Below are positions 10,376 to 17,887 of a stretch of DNA of 62,533 bases, piece by piece. A model generated the notes under the pieces. The model was not told the DNA's origin, searched no databases, and was given only the letters and a program-made list of their open reading frames with translations. How positions within the stretch are numbered: the first letter of the stretch is position 1; every line of letters starts with the position of its first letter. Location: assembly GCF_900114655.1 (NCBI RefSeq), contig NZ_FOTT01000017.1:1-62533 (forward strand). Direction: 5' to 3'. The translations under genes and the position numbers were made by a program. Source of the stretch: Candidatus Frackibacter sp. WG13 (GTDB lineage: Bacteria; Bacillota; Halanaerobiia; Halobacteroidales; Acetohalobiaceae).

Positions 10376-10690
10376 TTTAATCTTCTCAGGATTTTGAATC
10401 CAATCTTTCCAGGTGGAGTCAGTTATTAAGTGGTTTAAAAACTTCCTCCATTTATCATTATTAATTTCTTTCCATGGAGCAAAAGGATTTATTGTTAATG
10501 ACCCTTGGTCACATGCTTGAAAGTGAGCCCAGAGAATAGCTAGAGCTAAGGAGTTAGGCTCAGAACTAGTGGTTTTAGATTTATTATCTGAACCGATATT
10601 GACTGAAATATCTTGTGGGTTGATTGGCTTGGAGGATTCAAGTACAATATTTTGCTTACAATGAAAGGTTGTAGTAACCTCATTAGACAT
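10343..10690 (-). CDS. Uncharacterised protein, short paralogue of its neighbour
   Basis: 115 residues, function not recognised. The first 45 residues (MSNEVTTTFHCKQNIVLES...) are nearly identical to those of the gene at 10702-11229, also at DNA level. The remainder is related (LALAILWAHF, then WIQNPEKI) but lacks that protein's C-terminal extension. There is no signal peptide or membrane helix, one Cys (residue 11), and a Trp-rich second half. A typical AGGAGG site precedes the ATG, and the gene follows its paralogue by 11 nt. The pair looks like a recent tandem duplication in a three-gene minus-strand operon. Confidence 0.8.
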   Translation of the reverse strand: MSNEVTTTFHCKQNIVLESSKPINPQDISVNIGSDNKSKTTSSEPNSLALAILWAHFQACDQGSLTINPFAPWKEINNDKWRKFLNHLITDSTWKDWIQNPEKIKHKTFKAYQKL

Positions 10691-10701
10691 GATTTTCCCT
10701 C

Positions 10702-11229
10702 CTATTTTTGATTATTAGAATTAGATAAGCAAGTAACAGACAAATTTTCAGTTTCTGCTTGAATATTGAGTTCAAGTTCAATGCTTAAAGGTTGTTTGAT
10801 AGAGAAACTTTCGGATTTTTCAATACTATTATCAGTTTCTACTTTATCATCAGATCTTATTTTATTATAAGCTTCAATACTTCGTTTGCGTAATTCTAAT
10901 GGATTTTGAATCCAGTTAGTCCAGCTGGCATCAGTTATAATATTTTCTAAAAATTGAAGCCAAAGTTCTTGGTTAGGAAATGATAGATCAGCATTTGTAT
11001 GTATTATTTCCCAAGGAACAGGTGAATCTACTTTTAGAACTCCCTGTTCATAAGCTTCAAAATGAGCCCAAAGAATAGCTAAAGCTAAGAAGTTAGGTTG
11101 TGAGTTAGTGGTTTTAGATTTATTATCTGAACCGATATTGACTGAAATATCCTGTGGATCAATTGGCTCGGAAGATTCAAGCACAATATTTTGCTTGCAG
11201 TGAAAGGTTGTAGTAACCTCATTAGACAT
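10702..11229 (-). CDS. Uncharacterised protein, long paralogue
   Basis: 175 residues, function not recognised. An upstream GTG/ATG extension to 11313 is in frame, but the ATG at 11229 has AGGAGG 7 nt before it and begins MSNEVTTTFHCKQ exactly like the downstream paralogue, so it is the start. The middle contains LALAILWAHFEAYEQG and WIQNPLELRKRS. The extra C-terminal 35 residues (LSIELELNIQAETENLSVTCL) alternate polar and hydrophobic residues as beta strands do, and resemble the end of the 47-residue protein encoded upstream (VEFDLVVTAKC). No membrane segments. Confidence 0.8.
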   Translation of the reverse strand: MSNEVTTTFHCKQNIVLESSEPIDPQDISVNIGSDNKSKTTNSQPNFLALAILWAHFEAYEQGVLKVDSPVPWEIIHTNADLSFPNQELWLQFLENIITDASWTNWIQNPLELRKRSIEAYNKIRSDDKVETDNSIEKSESFSIKQPLSIELELNIQAETENLSVTCLSNSNNQK

Positions 11230-11302
11230 AATCTTTCCTCCTGTTTTCATAAAATTCGAGTGTAGGGAAGAACCTACACTCGATAGAATTAATGTATTCT
11301 GT

Positions 11303-11446
11303 CTAGCAATCACATGGTTTGCATTTAATCTTTATATTATCACATTTGGCTGTGACTACTAAATCGAATTCGACACATAAATCTTGTTTAACGGGACACT
11401 TTTTAGTAGTTAATGGTGTGCACTTAGTGTTATTATCTGTTGACAA
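11303..11446 (-). CDS. Small cysteine-rich protein
   Basis: 47 residues from a TTG start at 11446, with AAGGGGTGA 5 nt upstream. It has six Cys, three of them in the last six residues (CKPCDC). The central VEFDLVVTAKCDNIKIKC alternates as a beta hairpin would. It is the first gene of the minus-strand trio with the two paralogous proteins. Metal binding or disulfide cross-linking (for instance in a spore surface layer) would fit the Cys pattern, but this is speculation. The coding call rests on the ribosome binding site, the open frame and the position. Confidence 0.6.
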   Translation of the reverse strand: MSTDNNTKCTPLTTKKCPVKQDLCVEFDLVVTAKCDNIKIKCKPCDC

Positions 11447-13702
<2,256 letters not shown>

Positions 13703-14045
13703 TGTAGGGATTCATAAAGTGTGCGACTTTGAGCATAAAGTTTGCAACTAAATTGCAGATAGATTGCAACTTGCATAAATATATAATATTGCGTATAATT
13801 ATAAATTAACTAAAAAATAATAAATTGATTGGATAAAATATCCTGTGTCTTTTTGTAAATTGAGGACACAGGATATTTTTGTTTTGCTCCTTGACTTTAA
13901 CTTTTAGACCAAAAAGCTGATTCTCAAAAGCATGCTATTTTTTACTTTCTTACAGGAAATTAACTACCTTTATAGTATTAATATAAGTAGTAGTTTAGTA
14001 ATGTAAGGAGAAGGTAACTATAATTATAAAAGAGAGGTAGAACAA
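13703..14045 (+). other. Intergenic region after parE
   Basis: About 340 bases. 13711-13790 contains short direct repeats (CATAAAGTgTGCgACTTT / CATAAAGTtTGCaACTAA, then further TTGCA and TTGCAACTTGCA). A terminator lies at 13835-13880. AGGAAAT at 13954 followed 14 nt later by GTATTAA is a poor sigma-H-like candidate for the next gene. Confidence 0.4.
13835..13880 (+). terminator. Terminator after parE
   Basis: Stem AAATATCCTGTGTC / GACACAGGATATTT followed by TTGTTTTG. The 14-nt loop is AT-rich. Confidence 0.8.
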
Positions 14046-14324
14046 GTGAGTAGAAAACCTAAAATAAAAATAACATTAGTAGATAAAAAAGAACAAGGAC
14101 ACTGTCATCGTGGTCATAAAATAGGTGATACTTTTGATTTTGACACAGAAAGAGGAGAACTATGTCCAATGGTCATGCATATTGCTTTTCCATATATAGA
14201 TATATTAAGGTATGGTGGTGAACTGCCTCAAAATAAAGACGGAGAAATATTATTCTGTTGTTCTGATGTTGATGTTATTAATGTATTTAAACTTGAGAAG
14301 ATAGAAAATACAGATAACAGATAA
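14046..14324 (+). CDS. TIGR04076 family protein
   Basis: 92 residues from a GTG start with an AGAGAGGT site upstream. The pattern GHKIGDTFDFD, then a Cys in GELCPMVMHIAFPYIDIL, then a conserved Gly pair (RYGGELP) and a CC pair near residue 74 matches the small TIGR04076 family found mainly in anaerobes. The biochemical role of that family is not known to me; the conserved Cys residues suggest metal binding or redox use. It lies 62 nt before a CopZ/BFD-like iron-sulfur protein. Confidence 0.7.
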   Translation: MSRKPKIKITLVDKKEQGHCHRGHKIGDTFDFDTERGELCPMVMHIAFPYIDILRYGGELPQNKDGEILFCCSDVDVINVFKLEKIENTDNR

Positions 14325-14386
14325 CAATACTTAAAACTGTCCTCTGTTATCTCGTAATTTGCTTATATGGAATAGGGGGTTTTTAT

Positions 14387-14806
14387 ATGAGGAATAAATC
14401 ATGTCCACAATGTAATGAAGTAGGAAGTGAAGTTGACCATATTGCAGTAGATAGTATAGTCAAAGCAGAAGTAAATGATGATGGCTATTTAGTCTGTCTT
14501 AATGAAGATTGTAAAGTAGTTTATTTTAATGAACTGAATAGCTATGATATTTCGGATTTAACAGTTCAAGTTTACTTTAAAAGCGCTTCTGATGAAGAAT
14601 GTCCAATCTGCTATTGTTCTGACTTAACAAGAAAGGAAATTAAAGAAGCGGTAGCTAAAGGCTATGAAACCATTGGCCAAATAAGAGAATATACTGGCAA
14701 AAAATCAACTGGAAATTGTAAAACTAAAAATCCGTTAGGAAAATGCTGTCACAAAATTTTTCAAAATGAAATCAATAAATATAAAAACAGCAAGAAGTCA
14801 AAGTAA
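14387..14806 (+). CDS. CopZ-N/BFD-like [2Fe-2S] protein
   Basis: 139 residues in two parts. The N-terminal part (1-60) has CPQC, then VCLNEDCKVVYF, a Cys4 zinc-ribbon-like pattern seen in the N-terminal half of the Archaeoglobus copper chaperone CopZ. The C-terminal part (70-125) has CPICYCSDLTRKEIKEAVAKG and a later Cys pair (KCC), the layout of bacterioferritin-associated-ferredoxin-like [2Fe-2S] domains. It probably handles electrons or metal in the cytoplasm; no HMA copper-binding domain and no copper ATPase are adjacent. Start ATG at 14387 after a GGGGG-containing site. Confidence 0.75.
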   Translation: MRNKSCPQCNEVGSEVDHIAVDSIVKAEVNDDGYLVCLNEDCKVVYFNELNSYDISDLTVQVYFKSASDEECPICYCSDLTRKEIKEAVAKGYETIGQIREYTGKKSTGNCKTKNPLGKCCHKIFQNEINKYKNSKKSK

Positions 14807-14898
14807 AGGCCGGAGTGAAGTTTATTATTAGGTTTTAACTGTTCTCTGTAATTTGTACTCTGCTTTTTTTAAAATTTCATCTTAAGATAAAAATATGG

Positions 14899-14904
14899 TA
14901 TAAT
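14899..14904 (+). promoter_or_regulatory. Extended -10 box before the MNT/HEPN pair
   Basis: TGgTATAAT, 31 nt before the MNT start. No good -35 is visible. Confidence 0.45.
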
Positions 14905-14934
14905 AAAAACATAATCTGGAAAGAAGGTGGTAAT

Positions 14935-15249
14935 ATGATTTCTGAAAAGGAATTGAGGTCATTGAGTAATGAGATATCACAAATAATAGATACAAAGAAA
15001 ATAATCTTATTTGGTTCGCATGCCACTGGTAATTCAGATGAAGAAAGCGATATTGATTTATGTATTATAACTGATGAAGAGAAAAGAAAGTTAGATATTA
15101 TGCGAGAAATAAGAAAGAATTTATTAGAGGTAACAGATTATTCACTTGATTTATTAGTATATAAAGAGGATGAATTTTATCAAAAAGCTAATTTAGAGAA
15201 TAGCTTTGAACATCAGATTATGGAGGAAGGGTCTGATTTGTATAGATAG
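14935..15249 (+). CDS. MNT nucleotidyltransferase, antitoxin of an MNT/HEPN pair
   Basis: 104 residues of the minimal nucleotidyltransferase fold, with FGSHATGNSDEESDIDL containing the GS motif and the metal-binding D-x-D. In type VII MntA/HepT-like systems, this protein neutralises the HEPN ribonuclease by transferring nucleotides to it. AAGAAGGTGG precedes the ATG by 4-5 nt. The HEPN gene starts 10 nt after the stop. The antitoxin motif is intact while its partner gene is frameshifted. Confidence 0.85.
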   Translation: MISEKELRSLSNEISQIIDTKKIILFGSHATGNSDEESDIDLCIITDEEKRKLDIMREIRKNLLEVTDYSLDLLVYKEDEFYQKANLENSFEHQIMEEGSDLYR

Positions 15250-15259
15250 AAAGGATATA

Positions 15260-15626
15260 ATGCAAGAATGGTTTACATTAGCAGAAAAAGACTTAAAATC
15301 TGCTCAGTTTCTAAAAGATATGCATCCGGCTTCATTAGGAATAATCTGTTATCATTGTCAGCAGAGTGCAGAAAAATATTTAAAAGGATATATGATTTTT
15401 CAAAATGAGAAGATAATTAGAACTCATGATTTGCTTGTTTTAAATAAAAAATGCAGACAATATAATAGTAATTTTTTTGGAAATTGAAGATGAATGTTTA
15501 AGATTGACTGATTATGGAGTTAATGTTAGATATCCTTTTTCTTTAGAGTTAACACTAGATGATATGGAATTAGCAATAAAAGATGCTATTAGTATTCAAA
15601 AATTTGTTTTAGATAAAGTAGAATAA
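15260..15626 (+). pseudogene. HEPN-domain toxin gene with a one-base frameshift
   Basis: From ATG 15260 the frame reads MQEWFTLAEKDLKSAQFL ... CYHCQQSAEKYLKGYM ... THDLLVL, typical of HEPN partners of MNT proteins, then stops at 15485-15487 after a run of seven T at 15472-15478. Dropping one T restores a reading NFLEIEDECLRLTDYGVNVR, YPFSLELTLDDMELAI, to a stop at 15624-15626, giving the normal length of about 121 residues. Total length is 3n+1, as expected for one inserted base. It could be an inactivating mutation, phase variation at the T tract, ribosomal slippage or a sequencing error. An upstream in-frame ATG at 15206 has no ribosome binding site and overlaps the MNT gene. Confidence 0.8.
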
Positions 15627-15634
15627 TTACTTTT

Positions 15635-15658
15635 AACTAACCTTCGGGTTGGTTTTGT
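15635..15658 (+). terminator. Terminator after the MNT/HEPN pair
   Basis: 8-bp stem AACTAACC / GGTTGGTT (one G-U pair) closed by a TTCG tetraloop, followed by TTGTTAATTTT. Confidence 0.7.
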
Positions 15659-15679
15659 TAATTTTCGAATGTTAATTAC

Positions 15680-15708
15680 TTGCAAAATAAAATAGATAGT
15701 GCTATAAT
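15680..15708 (+). promoter_or_regulatory. Sigma-A promoter of sdpRI
   Basis: TTGCAA (15680-15685), 17 nt, TATAAT (15703-15708), 52 nt before the sdpR ATG. Confidence 0.75.
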
Positions 15709-15716
15709 TATATTAT

Positions 15717-15740
15717 ATATTTAGATAATTATCTAAATAT
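15717..15740. promoter_or_regulatory. 24-bp palindromic operator for the SdpR-like repressor
   Basis: Perfect 24-bp palindrome with half-site ATATTTAGATAA, starting 8 nt after the -10 box, i.e. at the expected transcription start. ArsR/SdpR-family repressors bind such sites, so autorepression is likely. Confidence 0.75.
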
Positions 15741-15760
15741 CTAATGAAGGAGTGAATAAT

Positions 15761-16054
15761 ATGACACTAAACTTTGATCAGACTTTTAAAGCATTGGCAG
15801 ATAATAATCGTCGTAAGATCTTAATCCTACTTAAGGAAAAAGATTTAACAGCTGGAGAGATAGCCGAAGAATTTAACATTAGTAAACCTTCAATTTCGCA
15901 TCATCTTAAAATATTAAAGAATGCTGATTTGGTTGATGCTAGAAGGGAGGGGCAGAATATTTATTATTCTTTGAAGATGACTGTTTTTCAAGAGATCCTT
16001 AATGGGTTTATGGGACTATTTAAAGAGGAGGATGATGATAATGAAGATGTTTAA
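15761..16054 (+). CDS. sdpR: ArsR-family autorepressor, SdpR-like
   Basis: 97 residues of an ArsR-type winged helix: FKALADNNRRKILILLKE, helix-turn-helix AGEIAEEFNISKPSISHHLKI, wing DARREGQNIYYSL, and an acidic tail. It has no Cys metal site, as in SdpR. In Bacillus, SdpR represses its own operon until the membrane immunity protein SdpI sequesters it. A GTG at 15752 directly abuts AAGGAG; ATG at 15761 has the right spacing. It overlaps the sdpI start by 14 nt, implying translational coupling. Confidence 0.85.
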   Translation: MTLNFDQTFKALADNNRRKILILLKEKDLTAGEIAEEFNISKPSISHHLKILKNADLVDARREGQNIYYSLKMTVFQEILNGFMGLFKEEDDDNEDV

Positions 16055-16682
16055 TTGGAAAAGGGATATCTACTCTTTAATTATTTTACTAATAGGGATA
16101 TTAGCTGTTATTTGGAATTATCCAGAGCTACCTGCTAAGCTACCTATTCATTGGAACTTACATGGGGAAGTAGATAATTATATGAATAAGCCTTTGGGTG
16201 CATTCATAGGTTTAATAATTGGTTTAGCAATTTATATTGGTTTTTATGTACTGGCTTCAATTGACCCTTTAAAAGAAAATTATCAACGATTTAATAAAAT
16301 TTATAAGTTAATCAGAGATATTATGATTACATTTTTTGTAGTTATTAATTCAATACCAGTTTTAGTAGCATTAGGCTATATTGAGAACGTAAATAAGACT
16401 ATATTTATTTTAATGTCATTATTAATGATTATCTTCGGTAATTATACACCTACTTTTAAACGTAACTGGTCTTTAGGAATAAAGACTCCTTGGACATTAG
16501 CAAATGAAGAGGTATGGAATCGAACTCATCGTTTTGGAGGAAAGCTTTTTATGGTCGCAGGTATAGTTAGTTTAATTGGAACTTTGTTGACTAGCAATGC
16601 ATACTATCTTGGTATTTCGGTAGCGATAGCAGCTATTGGTAGTGTAGTCTATTCCTATTTGTCTTATAAGAAGATAACATAA
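16041..16682 (+). CDS. sdpI: SdpI family membrane protein (DUF1648)
   Basis: 213 residues with six likely membrane helices. The DUF1648 signature PAKLPIHWNLHGEVDNY lies between helix 1 and helix 2. The C-terminal SdpI part has FGNYTPTFKRNWSLGIKTPWTLANEEVW, then an RTHRFGGKLF motif. In Bacillus subtilis, SdpI confers immunity to the killing factor SdpC and controls SdpR. No sdpC-like gene is visible here, so it may protect against other strains' toxins or act in envelope stress. Several ATGs (16032, 16035, 16041) compete; 16041 is 9 nt after AAAGAGGAGG. Confidence 0.85.
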   Translation: MKMFNWKRDIYSLIILLIGILAVIWNYPELPAKLPIHWNLHGEVDNYMNKPLGAFIGLIIGLAIYIGFYVLASIDPLKENYQRFNKIYKLIRDIMITFFVVINSIPVLVALGYIENVNKTIFILMSLLMIIFGNYTPTFKRNWSLGIKTPWTLANEEVWNRTHRFGGKLFMVAGIVSLIGTLLTSNAYYLGISVAIAAIGSVVYSYLSYKKIT

Positions 16683-16833
16683 AGCAATTAAAATTATTCC
16701 TGAAGAAAAATTAATAAGATATACTAATCTTAATTTAGATTTGAATGGATATTATGAATATGATAAGTTAATAATTGCTACAGGGGTTAAACCAGTAGTT
16801 TTATTGATTCCCGGGAATGAGTGCATATTTTAA
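16681..16833 (+). pseudogene. Remnant of an NADH-oxidase-type flavoprotein
   Basis: A 50-codon open stretch without a start: KAIKIIPEEKLIRYTNL, then a short segment, then YDKLIIATGVKPVVLLIPG and a stop. The stretch YDKLIIATG followed by IPG is the hallmark of class-I pyridine nucleotide-disulfide oxidoreductases (NADH oxidase, CoA-disulfide reductase), normally around residues 95-120 of some 440. Everything before and after is gone. Its end overlaps the start of a permease that lacks its own N-terminus, so the two truncated genes probably met by one deletion. Confidence 0.75.
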
Positions 16834-17729
16834 TTGGTACTCTTATACTAATCTTTTTACGGTGGCAATTTTTATTTGCAGAAATTATTGGTGGTCTTGT
16901 TTTGGTAACTATCAGTAGTATTTTAATTAAGGTAAGTTATCCTGATAAATGGTTAAAGGAAGCACGAGAAAAAGTAAAGAAAGAAGGTCCTGAAATTGAA
17001 GAAGATTTTGACTGGAAAAAAAGAATTAAGAGTAAAAAAGGATGGAGAATGGTCGGTAATAGTTTTGTAAATGAGTGGAAGATGGTCTGGGAAGAAATTC
17101 TGATTGGTTTTACAATTGCAGGTTTTATTGCAGTATTTGTACCGACCGAATTCTGGAACAGAATATTTCTTATTGAAATTTCAAAGTCATTACCTGATTG
17201 GTTTGTTGCTCTTGAAAATGCTATGGTTGCCCCTTTGGTGGCAGCACTAACTTTCATAGGTTCTATGGGTAATATTCCATTAGCTACTGTTCTTAATACA
17301 AATGGTGTTTTATTCGCCGGAATCATGGGGTTTATTTACTCTGACTTGATGGTTCCACCACTTGTAGCAGTCAATTCCAAATATTATGGTAAAAAAGTGG
17401 CTCTATATATTGCTGTTATTATGTATATAAGCATTGTACTCACAGCGCTTATTTTAAATGGGCTTTTTGGTGCAATTGGTATATTGCCGGAAAGTAGCAA
17501 AGTTATAAATGAAGTAGCACGATTTAAAATTGATTATACCTTCTATTTTAACATATTGTTTGTTCTTCTTGCAGGCTGGTTAATCTATCTTAAAAAAGGA
17601 TATGTAGAAATGCACAGTAGCGAATCTAATGATATGAATATGGAAGGTAGCACTTCATTGAAAAGGAAGGTTGTCTATCTCTTTATTGCGATTCTTATTG
17701 GGGGATTAATTATCAATGCAGTTGTGTAG
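16821..17729 (+). CDS. Permease of the DUF318/YraQ type, apparently N-terminally truncated
   Basis: 302 residues from a GTG at 16821, about eight membrane helices. The C-terminal DUF318 repeat is clear: FIGSMGNIPLATVLNTNG, VLFAGIMGFIYSDLMVPPL, then a loop with NSKYYGKK. A cytoplasmic loop (50-90) is charged. Family members normally have another repeat with its own conserved residues at the N-terminus; here the protein starts within a helix and its first bases overlap the flavoprotein remnant. No ribosome binding site precedes the GTG. Such permeases are linked to metalloid or metal efflux, but this one may be non-functional. Confidence 0.65.
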   Translation: MHILIGTLILIFLRWQFLFAEIIGGLVLVTISSILIKVSYPDKWLKEAREKVKKEGPEIEEDFDWKKRIKSKKGWRMVGNSFVNEWKMVWEEILIGFTIAGFIAVFVPTEFWNRIFLIEISKSLPDWFVALENAMVAPLVAALTFIGSMGNIPLATVLNTNGVLFAGIMGFIYSDLMVPPLVAVNSKYYGKKVALYIAVIMYISIVLTALILNGLFGAIGILPESSKVINEVARFKIDYTFYFNILFVLLAGWLIYLKKGYVEMHSSESNDMNMEGSTSLKRKVVYLFIAILIGGLIINAVV

Positions 17730-17835
17730 ATATTTATATTAAAATTTCAACCTATGATTTATCTCTTATTCTTTCCCTGTTTAATTGATAATTCAATGTA
17801 GAGGTTGCGCTACAAGTTTAATGGTAATTGATTTA

Positions 17836-17874
17836 CCCCTCAATCTTGTGTTAAAGCTAGATTGAGGGGCTTTA
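17836..17874. terminator. Terminator between the permease and the P-type ATPase
   Basis: Perfect 11-bp stem CCCCTCAATCT / AGATTGAGGGG with a 12-nt loop, between converging genes; modest T-rich tail. Confidence 0.65.
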
Positions 17875-17887
17875 ATTGACTTTTAAA

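Noticed and set aside
14312-14352. AGATAACAG / CTGTTATCT inverted repeat as a terminator after the TIGR04076 gene
   Set aside because: Long loop of about 22 nt, no T-tract, and the left arm is itself a direct repeat (AGATAACAGATAAC), so folding is uncertain.
15206-15487. Open frame from 15206 as the start of the HEPN gene
   Set aside because: It overlaps the MNT gene in another frame and lacks a ribosome binding site; the HEPN family N-terminus begins at ATG 15260.
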